NCBI RefSeq assembly: GCF_009601165.1
Contig: NZ_WIRE01000001.1
Coordinates: forward strand, 1,798,001-1,862,000
Source of the DNA: Alcanivorax sediminis
GTDB lineage: Bacteria > Pseudomonadota > Gammaproteobacteria > Pseudomonadales > Alcanivoracaceae
DNA: 64,000 nucleotides
Reading direction: 5' to 3'
Under the pieces are notes generated by a model. It made no database searches. It had not been told where the DNA came from and saw nothing but the letters and a program-made list of their open reading frames with translations. Of this stretch, positions 10,821 through 20,924 are shown piece after piece. The stretch's first letter is position 1. Each line of letters opens with the position of its first letter. The translations under genes and the position numbers were made by a program.

Positions 10821-11015
10821 ATGCCTAAGATCAAGACAAATCGTGGGGCTGCCAAGCGTTTCAAAAAAACCGCCTCCGGTTTCAAGCGCAAGCAGGCATT
10901 CAAAAACCACATTCTGACCAAGAAGTCCTCCAAGACTATCCGTCAGCTGCGTCCGAAAACCGAGGTACATGAGTCTGATGTAGCTCTGGTTAAACGCATG
11001 ATGCCCTACGCATAA
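10821..11015 (+). CDS. rpmI: 50S ribosomal protein L35
   Basis: 64 residues, full length, very basic, starting [20 protein letters not shown], the family signature. A GAGAAGG ribosome site precedes the ATG. It is part of the large ribosomal subunit and lies between infC and rplT as usual. Confidence 0.97.
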   Translation: MPKIKTNRGAAKRFKKTASGFKRKQAFKNHILTKKSSKTIRQLRPKTEVHESDVALVKRMMPYA

Positions 11016-11040
11016 CTGATACGGATCTGGAGACTGAAAA

Positions 11041-11400
11041 ATGGCACGAGTAAAACGTGGTGTGCAGGCCCGTCGTCGGCACAAGAAGATTCTCAAGCAG
11101 GCTAAAGGCTACTACGGTGCCCGCAGCCGTGTTTATCGCGTAGCGGTTCAGGCCGTTACCAAAGCCGGTCAGTACGCTTACCGCGACCGTAAGGTTCGCA
11201 AGCGTCAGTTCCGTCGTCTGTGGATTGTTCGTATCAACGCCGCTGCGCGTCTGAACGGCATGTCCTACAGCCGTCTGATCGATGGTCTGAAAAAAGCGTC
11301 CATCGACATCGACCGTAAAGTACTGGCGGACATCGCTGTTCGCGATCTGGCGACCTTTAGCGCTTTGGCCGAAAAAGCCAAAGCGAGTCTTGCCGCCTGA
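11041..11400 (+). CDS. rplT: 50S ribosomal protein L20
   Basis: 119 residues, typical length. The N-terminal motif [25 protein letters not shown] and central [18 protein letters not shown] are family signatures. L20 binds 23S rRNA early in 50S assembly and represses its own operon in E. coli. It follows rpmI by 25 bases and is closed by a strong hairpin terminator, separating it from pheST. Confidence 0.98.
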   Translation: MARVKRGVQARRRHKKILKQAKGYYGARSRVYRVAVQAVTKAGQYAYRDRKVRKRQFRRLWIVRINAAARLNGMSYSRLIDGLKKASIDIDRKVLADIAVRDLATFSALAEKAKASLAA

Positions 11401-11433
11401 TTCACTGTTAAGCAATAGCCTGACAGTACACTA

Positions 11434-11471
11434 ACGGGGGAAGAGCTCGCGCTCTTCCCCCGTTTTTGTTT
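11434..11471 (+). terminator. Strong rho-independent terminator after rplT
   Basis: A perfect 13-bp stem (11434-11446 with 11451-11463) around a TCGC loop, followed by TTTTTGTTT. It lies between rplT and pheS, so it either ends the ribosomal-protein operon or acts as an attenuator for pheST. I saw no Phe-rich leader peptide between it and pheS. Confidence 0.92.
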
Positions 11472-11479
11472 AAAAGACC

Positions 11480-11635
11480 AGCTACAAGCTACAAGCTGCA
11501 AGCTACAACACGGTTCGCAACTGTTGCCACCCGAAACCGCTTTCCCTGCGCCGCTAAGTTCGGGCGCGGCATTGAAGCTTTCGAATAGCACAGCGCTGGA
11601 GCCGCGTTGAAGCTTGCAGCTTGAAGCTTGCAGCT
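11480..11635. repeat. Heptad-phased inverted repeat (unit AGCTNCA) upstream of pheS
   Basis: The left arm (11480-11507) is AGCTACA, AGCTACA, AGCTGCA, AGCTACA. The right arm (11608-11635) is TGAAGCT, TGCAGCT, TGAAGCT, TGCAGCT, the reverse complement with variation only at the fifth base. The spacer is 100 bases and begins ACACGG. TTTAAAAG borders both outer ends. The spacer resembles that of the element at 27794 read on the other strand, so the two are related copies. Confidence 0.85.
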
Positions 11636-11640
11636 TTTAA

Positions 11641-12678
<1,038 letters not shown>

Positions 12679-12708
12679 CGCCCGCAAACACGTTTAAGGA
12701 ATTCGAAA

Positions 12709-15084
12709 ATGCTAGTGAATGAAGCCTGGTTGCGGGAGTGGGTGAACCCCGCGGTCGATACAGACACTCTGGTCAAACAGCTGACCATGGCAGGCCTGGA
12801 AGTGGACGGTGTGGAGCCGGCGGCACCGGAGTTTTCCGGCGTGGTGGTGGGTATCGTGGAAAGCTGCGAGCCGCACCCCGACGCGGACAAACTGCGTGTC
12901 TGTCAGGTGTCCAACGGCACCAACACCACTCAGGTTGTATGTGGTGCCAGCAATGTGCGTCCTGGCCTGAAAATCCCCTTCGCCCAGGTAGGGGCCGAGC
13001 TGCCTGGTGACTTCAAGATCAAGAAAGCCAAGCTGCGTGGCGTTGAATCCAACGGCATGCTGTGTGGCGCCTCCGAGCTGGGCCTGGAAGACCTGATCGA
13101 TGGTCTGATGGAGCTTCCGGAAGACGCGCCGGTGGGCAAGAGCTTCCGTGAGTACCTGCAGCTGGATGATGCGGTGATTGAGGTGGACCTGACCCCCAAC
13201 CGCGCTGACTGCTTGAGTGTGCGCGGTATTGCCCGCGAGCTGGGTGTGATGAACCAGTGCCCGATCACGGAAGTGGCCATCAGCAAGGTGGCCCCGGCCA
13301 TTGACGATACCCTGACCGTGACCCTGGCTGACAGCGAGGCCTGTCCCCGCTATCTGGGCCGTGTCATCAAGGGCGTTAACGTAAAGGCCGAGTCCCCGTT
13401 GTGGATGATTGAGCGTCTGCGCCGTGCAGGCCTGCGCACCATCGACCCCATCGTTGATGTGACCAACTATGTGCTGCTGGAGCTGGGTCAGCCCCTGCAT
13501 GCCTTCGATCTGGCCAAGCTGAACGGTGGGATCACCGTGCGCAAGGCCAGCGCTGAAGAGAAGCTGGTTACCCTGGACGAGCAGGAACTGACCCTGCGCG
13601 ACGACACCCTCGTCATCGCCGATGACAAGGACACACTGGCGCTGGCAGGTGTGATGGGAGGCAAGGCCTCCTCCGTGACAGACAGTACCCAGGACATCTT
13701 CCTGGAATGTGCCTTCTTCGCACCGCTGGCCATTGCCGGCAAGGCCCGCTCCTACGGCTTGCACACGGATTCGTCCCACCGTTTCGAGCGTGGTGTGGAT
13801 CCGCAGCTGCAGAACGATGCTATCGAGCGTGCCACGGCCCTGATTCTGGAAATCGCTGGTGGTCAGGCGGGCCCGGTCACCGAGGCCGTCGATGAGAACA
13901 AGTTGCCAAGACAGGCCGAGATCACCCTGCATGCCGAGCGCATTGAGGGGCTGCTGGGCATGGGGCTGCCGGCCACCCAGGTGGAAGACATCCTCAGTCG
14001 TCTGGGTATGGAAGTGTCTACTCAGGCGAGCGGCAAGGAATGGGTCGTGCTGGCGCCGAGCTGGCGCTTTGATATGGAGATCGAGCAGGATCTGATCGAA
14101 GAGCTGGCGCGTATCTACGGCTATGAAAAGCTGCCCAGCCGGGTGCCAGCGGGTTCTCCCTCCGGTGAAACCGTGGGAGAGCACGTGGTGGCCCTGCGTC
14201 GTCTGTCCGACACCCTGATTGACCGAGGCTACCTGGAAGCGATCACCTACACCTTCGTGGAGCCGGGCCTGCTCAAGCAGGTGGAGCCTCGTTTTGAGCC
14301 GCTGCCGCTGCTCAATCCCATCTCCTCGGATCTGGGCGTAATGCGTACCACCCTGCTGGCTGGCCTGTTCAGCACTGCCCGTCACAACCTTAACCGTCAG
14401 GCTGACCGACTGCGCCTGTTCGAGACAGGTCTGCGGTTTGTGCCGGGTGAAGCAGGTCTGGAGCAGACGCCCATGATTGCCGGCCTGGTGTTTGGTAGCG
14501 CCCAACCCCAGAACTGGGAAGGCAAGCGTCCTGTGGACTTCTTTGATCTGAAAGGGGATGTGGAAGCGCTGCTGACGCTGTCTGATGCCGCTGACTTCAC
14601 CTTTACCGCCGGTGAGCACCCAGCGCTGCATCCCGGGCAGACGGCTGCTCTCAAGCGGGGTGACGAGGTGGTGGGCTACCTGGGCCGTATTCATCCGCGG
14701 CTGGCCTCAGATCTTGATCTGCCTGCCAACCTGTATGCTTTCGAACTTGCCTCAGCCCCGCTTCAGCAGGGTGTGCTGCCAAAATTTGTGGGTGTTTCTG
14801 ATCAGCCGCGCATGCGTCGCGACCTGGCCTTTGTTGTTGATGACAGCGTCCCCGCCGGCGAACTGGTAGCTGCTGCGCGTTCTGCCTGTGATGAGCGTCT
14901 CACAGATGTTCGGATTTTCGATATATATCAAGGTGATAGCATCGGCAAAAATCGCAAAAGCCTCGCTTTGGGCTTGACCTTCCAGGACCGTTCACGCACT
15001 CTTAAGGATCAAGAAGTCAACGACCTGGTAGATACTGTTGTTTCTCAGTTAAAACAGCAGTTTAACGCCGCCTTAAGGGATTGA
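12709..15084 (+). CDS. pheT: Phenylalanyl-tRNA synthetase beta subunit
   Basis: 791 residues, close to E. coli (795). Domains in order: B1 and tRNA-binding EMAP-like domain (about 40-150, [15 protein letters not shown]), B3/B4 editing domain (about 210-385, [20 protein letters not shown]), B5 (about 400-475), pseudo-catalytic core (about 480-680) and a C-terminal anticodon-binding ferredoxin fold (about 697-791, [18 protein letters not shown]). The ATG follows a good AAGGA site. ihfA follows after 19 bases. Confidence 0.98.
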   Translation: MLVNEAWLREWVNPAVDTDTLVKQLTMAGLEVDGVEPAAPEFSGVVVGIVESCEPHPDADKLRVCQVSNGTNTTQVVCGASNVRPGLKIPFAQVGAELPGDFKIKKAKLRGVESNGMLCGASELGLEDLIDGLMELPEDAPVGKSFREYLQLDDAVIEVDLTPNRADCLSVRGIARELGVMNQCPITEVAISKVAPAIDDTLTVTLADSEACPRYLGRVIKGVNVKAESPLWMIERLRRAGLRTIDPIVDVTNYVLLELGQPLHAFDLAKLNGGITVRKASAEEKLVTLDEQELTLRDDTLVIADDKDTLALAGVMGGKASSVTDSTQDIFLECAFFAPLAIAGKARSYGLHTDSSHRFERGVDPQLQNDAIERATALILEIAGGQAGPVTEAVDENKLPRQAEITLHAERIEGLLGMGLPATQVEDILSRLGMEVSTQASGKEWVVLAPSWRFDMEIEQDLIEELARIYGYEKLPSRVPAGSPSGETVGEHVVALRRLSDTLIDRGYLEAITYTFVEPGLLKQVEPRFEPLPLLNPISSDLGVMRTTLLAGLFSTARHNLNRQADRLRLFETGLRFVPGEAGLEQTPMIAGLVFGSAQPQNWEGKRPVDFFDLKGDVEALLTLSDAADFTFTAGEHPALHPGQTAALKRGDEVVGYLGRIHPRLASDLDLPANLYAFELASAPLQQGVLPKFVGVSDQPRMRRDLAFVVDDSVPAGELVAAARSACDERLTDVRIFDIYQGDSIGKNRKSLALGLTFQDRSRTLKDQEVNDLVDTVVSQLKQQFNAALRD

Positions 15085-15103
15085 TTCGGGATTGGGAGTG
15101 ATC

Positions 15104-15406
15104 ATGGGAGCGCTGACCAAAGCGGACATGGCCGAGCGCCTGTTCGAAGAGCTTGGCCTTAACAAGCGCGAAGCGAAGGAAATGGTGGAAATGTTCTTCG
15201 AGGAGATCCGCCATTCCCTTGAAAACAACATTCCCGTGAAACTCTCAGGCTTCGGTAATTTTGATCTCAGAGACAAAAGCGAACGGCCCGGACGTAACCC
15301 GAAAACCGGAGAGGAAATCCCAATCACGGCGCGTCGGGTGGTGACATTTCGTCCAGGACAAAAATTAAAACAACGGGTTGAGGCCTATGCTGGAACCAAG
15401 TCATAA
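15104..15406 (+). CDS. ihfA: Integration host factor alpha subunit
   Basis: 100 residues. The start [20 protein letters not shown] matches IHF-alpha of relatives; an in-frame upstream start at 15092 lies before the ribosome site GGGAG and was rejected. The DNA-bending arm [20 protein letters not shown] and the intercalating proline region are present. With IhfB it bends DNA and shapes nucleoid, promoter and recombination complexes. It follows pheT and overlaps the MerR-type gene by 20 bases, an arrangement also known in Pseudomonas. Confidence 0.97.
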   Translation: MGALTKADMAERLFEELGLNKREAKEMVEMFFEEIRHSLENNIPVKLSGFGNFDLRDKSERPGRNPKTGEEIPITARRVVTFRPGQKLKQRVEAYAGTKS

Positions 15407-15746
15407 CGACGAACTCCCGGCGATCCCGGGTAAGCGTTATTTCACCATTGGCGAAGTCAGCGATCTGTGCGATGTAAAGCCGCATGTGCTGCGTTATTGG
15501 GAGCAGGAATTCCCCCAATTGAAGCCGGTGAAGCGCCGCGGAAACCGTCGTTATTATCAGCGCCAGGACGTGCTGATGATCCGCCAGATCCGCAGCCTGC
15601 TGTACGATCAGGGCTTCACCATTGGTGGCGCCCGTCAACAGCTTACAGGTGGCGCCAATGCTGAATCGGCCACCCAGTATCATCAGCTGATCAAGCAGAT
15701 GATTGTGGAGCTGGAAGACGTTCTGGACGTGCTCAAGGCCTCCTGA
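15387..15746 (+). CDS. MerR-family transcriptional regulator (conserved ihfA neighbour)
   Basis: 119 residues. The N-terminal winged helix-turn-helix is clear: [32 protein letters not shown], then [33 protein letters not shown]. The C-terminal part is a short helix without metal-binding cysteines, so it is not a CueR/MerR metal sensor. It starts inside ihfA. An alternative start is the TTG at 15378. The same gene sits between ihfA and tRNA-Pro in pseudomonads; its role is not known to me. Confidence 0.88.
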   Translation: MLEPSHNDELPAIPGKRYFTIGEVSDLCDVKPHVLRYWEQEFPQLKPVKRRGNRRYYQRQDVLMIRQIRSLLYDQGFTIGGARQQLTGGANAESATQYHQLIKQMIVELEDVLDVLKAS

Positions 15747-15763
15747 TCAGGGCTGGCTCCTTT

Positions 15764-15783
15764 GGGAGCTTGCCTGAAAGCGA
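15764..15783 (+). repeat. REP-like palindromic element, copy 1
   Basis: GGGAGCTTGCCTGAAAGCGA. It shares the core GGAGCNTGCC...AGGCGA or AAGCGA with copies at 15854, 16405 and (inverted) 16448. The core can fold as a small hairpin (GCTTxC/GxAAGC), as in Pseudomonas-type REP sequences. Confidence 0.6.
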
Positions 15784-15786
15784 AAC

Positions 15787-15816
15787 AGCCCCGGTGGCCA
15801 TGCCCCGGGGCTTTTT
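15787..15816 (+). terminator. Terminator after the pheST-ihfA-merR operon
   Basis: AGCCCCGG (15787-15794) pairs with CCGGGGCT (15805-15812), followed directly by a run of five T. It is 40 bases after the MerR-type stop codon. Confidence 0.85.
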
Positions 15817-15853
15817 CATGCCTGATCGACTCCCGCCTCCTCCCGGCTCACAG

Positions 15854-15875
15854 TAGGAGCCTGCCCACAGGCGAT
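15854..15875 (+). repeat. REP-like palindromic element, copy 2
   Basis: TAGGAGCCTGCCCACAGGCGAT; the hairpin GCCTG/CAGGC is compensated relative to copy 1 (both arms changed together), which supports selection for the fold. Confidence 0.6.
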
Positions 15876-15888
15876 CCTTTTCAGCCAC

Positions 15889-16146
15889 AGCCCCAAGCCC
15901 CAAGCTACAAGCTACAACGCGAGCGAGGCCTCGCCTACGGGAAAGCTATCTCCGCGCATCATACTGACAGGGCGAAGCTCCACGCCCTTTTGAGTTGAGG
16001 GTGACATCTTTCGCGGTCGAACGACCGCTCCCATGGGGAAGGCTGGATTTGTGGTGTGGAAGGGGCCCCGCTTCTGGGGCCGGCACTGGGCAACGAGTAC
16101 AGATGCCCTGTGACGCGTTACAGCTTGAAGCTCGTGGCTTGTCGCC
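15889..16146. repeat. Heptad-phased inverted repeat (unit AGCTNCA, diverged) before tRNA-Pro
   Basis: The left arm (15889-15916) is AGCCCCA, AGCCCCA, AGCTACA, AGCTACA. The right arm (16119-16146) is TACAGCT, TGAAGCT, CGTGGCT, TGTCGCC. The spacer is 202 bases, begins ACGCG and ends CGCGT. It fills most of the 497-base stretch between the MerR-type gene and tRNA-Pro, where no gene is apparent. The spacer contains short palindromes such as GGGGCCCC-like and GGTCGAACGACC sequences. Confidence 0.65.
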
Positions 16147-16242
16147 GCTCAAACCCTGACCAATCAGCCGTTTACTGGTTCCATCCCGCGAATGAATCCG
16201 CTATGATGCACGCCGCTTTGTTAGCACTGCTGACAAAGCGCC

Positions 16243-16320
<78 letters not shown>

Positions 16321-16337
16321 AATTTTGGTCGGATCTA

Positions 16338-16367
16338 AAAAGCTCGGCTTATGCCGGGCTTTTTTTA
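16338..16367 (+). terminator. Terminator after tRNA-Pro
   Basis: AAAAGCTCGGC, TTAT loop, GCCGGGCTTT, then a T-run (16360-16367), 20 bases after the tRNA. Confidence 0.9.
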
Positions 16368-16404
16368 TGCCCGCTCTGCGGGTGCTTCCTTTGTCAGAGT
16401 CGCG

Positions 16405-16468
16405 GTGGGAGCTTGCCTGCAAGCGATTTGCCTTCGATTGAGCCCTCATCGCTTTCTGGCAAACTCCC
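16405..16468. repeat. Pair of inverted REP-like elements (BIME-like), copies 3 and 4
   Basis: Copy 3 (16405-16427, GTGGGAGCTTGCCTGCAAGCG...) is in the plus orientation and copy 4 (16448-16468, GCTTTCTGGCAAACTCCC...) is its approximate reverse complement 20 bases later. Two head-to-head REP copies form a BIME. The rest of the 291 bases between tRNA-Pro and the GTPase gene shows no gene. Confidence 0.65.
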
Positions 16469-16593
16469 GCGGCGGGCAATAATCCGGTCTCTTTTGCGGC
16501 AAAACCTGCGGGTGGGCCCATCTGCGCCGTTGACCTTTGGGTCACTCTGACGGAGATGCCCATGTGGCATTTTCGCTCTACGGTTTCATCATT

Positions 16594-16614
16594 GGCGTCA
16601 GGCGTCAGGCGTCA
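16594..16614. repeat. Three tandem 7-base repeats GGCGTCA at the 3' end of the GTPase gene
   Basis: GGCGTCA is repeated three times without interruption, the third copy containing the GTPase stop codon (TGA on the minus strand). It resembles one arm of the heptad-phased elements, but I could not find a convincing opposite arm. Confidence 0.7.
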
Positions 16615-17556
16615 GGCCTTTTTATTTGCCTTTGCCTTATAGGCGGCCTTTCTTGCCTTCTTCCTTTCTTCTTTTTCCTGCGCCTTGCTGGCTCGGATTT
16701 CAGCGACCCTCACGTGTTCCTTTTCCGCCATGGCCGGGGTTTCCAGAGTGATCTGGCCCAGCTTGCCACTGCGATACTCGTTAATCAGCAGGGTGGCCGT
16801 GCGGTCGAAATCCACATGCCCGCCACGGCCGAGACAGCCGCGCAGCTGGCCGATGGTTTCCAGAAACGGCACGCCTTCAGCGGGTAGCGCATCAAGCTTG
16901 AAGCGCTCCTTCATCAGTTCCGGGTAGGCCTCCATCAGAAACTCCGCGGCATAAAGGGCCACGTCGTCATCCTGCATGGCGGTGGCCTTGATGGCCCCGG
17001 AAAGGGCCAGGCGATAGCCGCTGGCCGGGTTTTCGATCTTGGGCCAGAGGATGCCGGGGGTGTCGATCAGCACCAGCCCTTCACCAAGTTCGATGCGCTG
17101 TTGGCGCTGTGTCACCGCAGGCTCATTCCCTGCCTTGGCCACTTGGCGACCGGCCAGGGTATTAATCAGGGTGGACTTGCCCACATTCGGAATGCCCGTG
17201 ATCAGGGCCGTGATGGTAGTGGCGCGATCAATCTTCTTGTTGACCATCTGCCGGCAGGTATCGGCCAGTTTGCGGGTCGGCTCGGGGTTCTGGGTAGTGA
17301 TGGCCATGGCGCGGACGCTGGGGTCCTGTTGCAGATGATCCAGCCATTGCTGGGTCACCGCCGGATCGGCAAGATCGGATTTGCTTAGCAGTTTCAGGCA
17401 GGGCTTGTCGGCTCGGAAGTTCTCGATCACCGGGTTGGCACTGCTGTAGGGCAGGCGGGCGTCCACCACCTCAATAATCAGGTCCACCTTCGGGAGGATG
17501 TCGTGGATCTCTCGGGTGGCCTTGTTCATGTGGCCGGGGAACCAGTTGATGCTCAT
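16612..17556 (-). CDS. ylqF: Ribosome biogenesis GTPase YlqF/RbgA
   Basis: 314 residues. It has the circularly permuted GTPase order: G4/G5-like LLSKSDLAD (about 58-64) comes before P-loop GIPNVGKST (about 122-130) and G3 DTPG (about 166). The N-terminus INWFPGHMNKATREI and the sequence VVDARLPYSSANP are family signatures. The C-terminus is a Lys/Arg/Ala tail. The family helps assemble the 50S subunit. Monocistronic, divergent from the acyl-CoA dehydrogenase genes. Confidence 0.93.
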   Translation of the reverse strand: MSINWFPGHMNKATREIHDILPKVDLIIEVVDARLPYSSANPVIENFRADKPCLKLLSKSDLADPAVTQQWLDHLQQDPSVRAMAITTQNPEPTRKLADTCRQMVNKKIDRATTITALITGIPNVGKSTLINTLAGRQVAKAGNEPAVTQRQQRIELGEGLVLIDTPGILWPKIENPASGYRLALSGAIKATAMQDDDVALYAAEFLMEAYPELMKERFKLDALPAEGVPFLETIGQLRGCLGRGGHVDFDRTATLLINEYRSGKLGQITLETPAMAEKEHVRVAEIRASKAQEKEERKKARKAAYKAKANKKA

Positions 17557-17710
17557 TGGGCTGCCTGTCTCTGGAAAAGCAAAGTTGCGGGATTATAGCG
17601 GGTCTGTAGATGTCCTGCTGAGCGATTGAAGGGCGTAGCCCGTAACGAAATGGCATATGACGGTTTTCTCCAGAGGGGTGATACGTCTCGTCATAAGCGT
17701 CTCAAAGGCC

Positions 17711-17730
17711 ATCGTATACACTGTATATCA
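17711..17730. promoter_or_regulatory. Palindrome in front of the acyl-CoA dehydrogenase operon
   Basis: ATACACTGTAT (17716-17726) is a perfect 11-base palindrome embedded in GTATACACTGTATATC, about 30 bases upstream of the first dehydrogenase start and overlapping the likely -10 region. It is a candidate repressor site; the nearby TetR regulator is one possible binder (inference). Confidence 0.4.
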
Positions 17731-17757
17731 TTGATTCTGATAACAGCGGAGTACGGT

Positions 17758-18960
17758 ATGGATCTGCGTGTGCCGGAGCAGGAGAAAGCATTTCGGGAAG
17801 AGGTGCGGACCTTTCTTGAGGAAAGCCTGACTCCCGAGATTCGGGAAGCGGGCAAGATGGTGACCTCGGTGTTTGCGCCGGTGAAGGAAGCCATGGCCTG
17901 GCAGAAAATCCTCAATCAAAAGGGTTGGGCCGCTCCTCACTGGCCGAAAGAATACGGCGGCACCGGCTGGAGCGTGACCCAGCGCGCTATCTTTGCTGAA
18001 GAGCTGGTGCGCGCAGAGACGCCGCCGCTGGTGCCCATGGGCCTGCACATGTGTGGCCCTTGCCTGATCGGCTGTGGCACCGAAGAACAGCAGAACGAAT
18101 ACCTGCCCAAGATTCTTAACGGCGAACACTTCTGGTGTCAGGGTTATTCGGAACCCGGCTCCGGTTCTGATCTCGCCTCCTTGAAGACCTTTGCCGAGAA
18201 AGACGGTGATGACTACATCATCAACGGCACCAAGATCTGGACCACCTACGCCCATTACGCCAACAAGATGTTTGCACTGGTGCGGACCAACAAGGATGGC
18301 AAGCCACAGCAGGGCATTACTTTCCTGCTGCTGGATATGGATCTGCCGGGTATCACCATCGAGCCGATTGTGGGGTTGGATGAAGTCACTGAACAGTGCC
18401 AGGTGTTCTTCGATAACGTACGCGTTCCCCAGGCGAACCGTGTGGGTGCGGAGAACGATGGCTGGACCGTGGCCAAGTATCTGCTCACCTTCGAGCGTGG
18501 CGGCCAGGAATACGCGCCGGGCCTGAACGTGCAGTTGGAAAAGATCCGTCTGATGGCGGAAAAGCAGCAGACGGTACAGGGGCCGATGAGCCAGGATCCG
18601 CTGTGGCAACACAAGTTCGCCTCAGTCTCCGCTGATGTTCTGGCACTGGAATTCACCGAGATGCGCATAAAGTCTGCGCTGTCAGCGGGCAAGGATCCGG
18701 GTGCGCTGTCTTCCATGACCAAGATTCTGGGCACCGAGCTGCTGCAGAAAGTCACCGAGCTGCGTATCGACACCCTCGGCGCCCAGGCCGCTATCTGGCA
18801 GCCGCAGGCGCTGGTGCCCGGCGCCGAACAGCCGGTGATTGGCCCCGAGTATGCACTTACCGCCATGCCCCATTACCTGAACTCACGAGCCTGCTCCATC
18901 TACGGCGGCTCAAACGAAGTCCAGCGCGGCATTATTGCCAAAGCCGTGCTGGGTTTGTAA
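17758..18960 (+). CDS. Acyl-CoA dehydrogenase, large subunit of a two-component enzyme (PimC-like)
   Basis: 400 residues from the ATG at 17758; an upstream in-frame start at 17626 adds a sequence unlike the family and was rejected. Family features: LNQKGWAAPHWPKEYGGTGWS, FAD-binding WCQGYSEPGSGSDLASLKT, NGTKIWTTYAHYA, and the C-terminal SIYGGSNEVQRGIIAKAVLGL. It oxidises acyl-CoA to 2-enoyl-CoA with FAD. It is followed after 25 bases by a second, shorter member, as in pimeloyl-CoA (PimC/PimD) and steroid (ChsE1/ChsE2) dehydrogenases, so a mixed tetramer is likely. The exact substrate is not readable. Confidence 0.9.
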   Translation: MDLRVPEQEKAFREEVRTFLEESLTPEIREAGKMVTSVFAPVKEAMAWQKILNQKGWAAPHWPKEYGGTGWSVTQRAIFAEELVRAETPPLVPMGLHMCGPCLIGCGTEEQQNEYLPKILNGEHFWCQGYSEPGSGSDLASLKTFAEKDGDDYIINGTKIWTTYAHYANKMFALVRTNKDGKPQQGITFLLLDMDLPGITIEPIVGLDEVTEQCQVFFDNVRVPQANRVGAENDGWTVAKYLLTFERGGQEYAPGLNVQLEKIRLMAEKQQTVQGPMSQDPLWQHKFASVSADVLALEFTEMRIKSALSAGKDPGALSSMTKILGTELLQKVTELRIDTLGAQAAIWQPQALVPGAEQPVIGPEYALTAMPHYLNSRACSIYGGSNEVQRGIIAKAVLGL

Positions 18961-18985
18961 GCGTCCGCCAACCAGGAGAAGTCTG

Positions 18986-20110
18986 ATGAATTTTCAGTTG
19001 AGTGAAGAACAGCAAATGCTGGCGGACAGCGCCAAGCGTTTTGTCCGTGATAACCACGACGTAGAGAAACACCGCCAGAACAAGAAGCTGATGCCGCTGG
19101 ACGAAGCCACCTGGGCGCAGTTCGCTGAGCTGGGCTGGTTGGCCGTGCCCTTTGCCGAAGAGCATGGTGGTTTGGGCATGGGCCCACTGGAGACCATGGT
19201 ATTGCTGCAGGAACTGGGTGAAGGCCTGATCATGGCACCATACATTGCCACCGTGGTACTGGGTGGGGGGTTCCTGCGTCATGCCTCTGAAGCGCAACAG
19301 GCAGAAACCATCCCTTCCCTGCTGGAAGGCGGCCTGCAGCTGGCTTTTGCCGCAGAAGAATACGAGCGTGTCTTTACCCTGGAAAACACCGCCATGAAGG
19401 GCGACGTGCAGGGTGGTGACGTGGTACTGAATGGAACCAAGGCCTGCGTGCTGAACGGTGACCACGCGGATCAGTTGATCGTGCTGGCCCGTACGGCTGG
19501 TCAGCCCGGCGACAAGGACGGCCTGAGCCTGTTCCTGGTGGATGCCAATGCTGAAGGCATTGAGCGCATTCCCCATCGCACCGTAGATGGTCGTCAGGGG
19601 GCCGAGATTCGCTTCAGCAATGTGACGGTCGCTGAGGCGGCGCGCATCGGTGAGTTGGACCAGGGTTATGACATCGCCCGCGCTGTGCTGCTGGAGGGTC
19701 TGCTGGCCCTGTCTGCCGAGTGCGCGGGCAGCCTGGCAGTGCTGCTCAGGGACACCGTGGAATACAGCAAGACCCGCAAGCAGTTTGGCCTGCCCATCGG
19801 CAAGTTCCAGGCGCTGCAGTTCCGCATGGCGGACATGTTCATCGCCATGGAGCAAACCCGGTCGCTGCTGATGGCCGCAACCATGAAGCTGGCGGAAGGC
19901 CATGACGATGCTGCCAAGGCAGTGCATGCAATGAAGGCACAGCTGGGGCGTGCCGGGCGCAAAATCGGGCAGGAAGCGATCCAGATTCACGGTGGCATGG
20001 GCATGACCGATGAGTTGAATGTGGGCCATTTTGTGAAGCGTCTCACCGCGGTGGATGGCCTGTTCGGTAACGCTGATGTGCACCTGATGGAGATGGCCCG
20101 TTCTGCATGA
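18986..20110 (+). CDS. Acyl-CoA dehydrogenase, small subunit (PimD-like)
   Basis: 374 residues, start after AGGAG. It keeps the N-terminal helical fold (MNFQLSEEQQMLADSAKRFV), the substrate-binding region GWLAVPFAEEHGGLGMG and the C-terminal QIHGGMGMTDELNVGHFVKRL. The FAD-binding middle part is degenerate (no WxxxxSEPxxGSD motif), as expected for the partner that shares active sites with the large subunit. Probably translationally linked to the gene before. A terminator follows. Confidence 0.88.
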   Translation: MNFQLSEEQQMLADSAKRFVRDNHDVEKHRQNKKLMPLDEATWAQFAELGWLAVPFAEEHGGLGMGPLETMVLLQELGEGLIMAPYIATVVLGGGFLRHASEAQQAETIPSLLEGGLQLAFAAEEYERVFTLENTAMKGDVQGGDVVLNGTKACVLNGDHADQLIVLARTAGQPGDKDGLSLFLVDANAEGIERIPHRTVDGRQGAEIRFSNVTVAEAARIGELDQGYDIARAVLLEGLLALSAECAGSLAVLLRDTVEYSKTRKQFGLPIGKFQALQFRMADMFIAMEQTRSLLMAATMKLAEGHDDAAKAVHAMKAQLGRAGRKIGQEAIQIHGGMGMTDELNVGHFVKRLTAVDGLFGNADVHLMEMARSA

Positions 20111-20132
20111 GGTTTGATTCAGAGGGAAAAAC

Positions 20133-20159
20133 AAAAGCGGTCCTTGCAGGCCGCTTTTT
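20133..20159 (+). terminator. Terminator after the acyl-CoA dehydrogenase pair
   Basis: AAAAGCGG (20133-20140), short loop containing CCTTGCAGG, CCGCTTTTT, 22 bases after the stop codon. Confidence 0.85.
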
Positions 20160-20235
20160 CAATTATCGCCAATGATGATGGCGGCACGGTTTACGGCCAC
20201 AGGCTTCATGAGTTATAAAATTTTCTAAAATGATG

Positions 20236-20249
20236 AGACTCCGGAGTCT
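20236..20249. promoter_or_regulatory. Perfect palindrome over the TetR gene ribosome site
   Basis: AGACTCCGGAGTCT is a 14-base perfect palindrome ending two bases before the TetR ATG; it contains the ribosome site CGGAG. It could be an autoregulatory operator or an RNA hairpin hiding the ribosome site. Confidence 0.5.
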
Positions 20250-20251
20250 AA

Positions 20252-20878
20252 ATGTCACAGGCAGCCACTGTCACCCAGAGCTTTTTCCAGAATCTGAAGG
20301 TGCCGGAGGGGGACAAAACCTACCAGAAATTGCTGGATTCCGGTTTGGAGCTGTTTACGGAATTTGGCCTGCGCCGCACCACCATGGAAGACGTGGCTAC
20401 CAAAGCGGGAGTGGGGCGGGCAACGGCGTATCGACGATTCTCTGACAAGGATCAGCTTATTCAGGTAGTGATTCTGAGAGAGTGCCAGCGTGAATTATCC
20501 AAGATTGAAGACGACTTGCGCAGCATCGAGGGAGGGCTGGAAAGAGTGCTTGAATCGTTTGTGCTGGCGGTGACGCGAGCCTACGGACACCCTCTTTTAC
20601 GGCGCCTGATGACATCTGAACCTGAAACTATTTTGCCCATGCTGACCCAACGCTTGTGGCAGATGATGAGCTTCTTCCGTATCTACCTGGCCAGCCTGCT
20701 GGACAGGGTAAAGAAGGAGGGAGACATCCGTGACCAGTCCAGTGAAATGTTGGCCGAGCTGATGCTGCGCCTTGTGCAATCCATGGTGCTGTCCCCGGAT
20801 GGCGTTATGAATCCTGCGGATGAAGCCAGCGTTCGCAAGGTGGCGGAGCTTTACCTGCGTCCCTTGCTCTCCAGGTAA
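20252..20878 (+). CDS. TetR-family transcriptional regulator
   Basis: 208 residues. The N-terminal helix-turn-helix is plain (LLDSGLELFTEFGLRRTTMEDVATKAGVGRATAYRRFSDKDQL, about residues 29-71). The ligand-binding half has no recognised signature. It sits between the acyl-CoA dehydrogenase pair and the DUF2236/acyl-CoA synthetase operon, all on the same strand, so it may control one or both, perhaps in response to an acyl-CoA or lipid (inference). A palindrome overlaps its own ribosome site. Confidence 0.9.
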   Translation: MSQAATVTQSFFQNLKVPEGDKTYQKLLDSGLELFTEFGLRRTTMEDVATKAGVGRATAYRRFSDKDQLIQVVILRECQRELSKIEDDLRSIEGGLERVLESFVLAVTRAYGHPLLRRLMTSEPETILPMLTQRLWQMMSFFRIYLASLLDRVKKEGDIRDQSSEMLAELMLRLVQSMVLSPDGVMNPADEASVRKVAELYLRPLLSR

Positions 20879-20924
20879 CCCCGACGTCCCACGTCATTCT
20901 GTGCCGCGTGTTCGCGGCAGATAC

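Noticed and set aside
12712..14694. A 660-codon open frame on the minus strand
   Set aside because: It is exactly antisense to pheT, whose domains are all intact; the translation has no family pattern and is rich in His/Gln, as expected for the opposite strand of GC-rich coding DNA.
16594..16614. GGCGTCA repeated three times as a sixth heptad element
   Set aside because: Only one arm is convincing; sequences like TGACCTT and TGACGGA upstream are too weak to count as the other arm.
20879..20900. CCCGACGTCCCACGTCATTC as a heptad arm
   Set aside because: Two or three loose units without an opposite arm.
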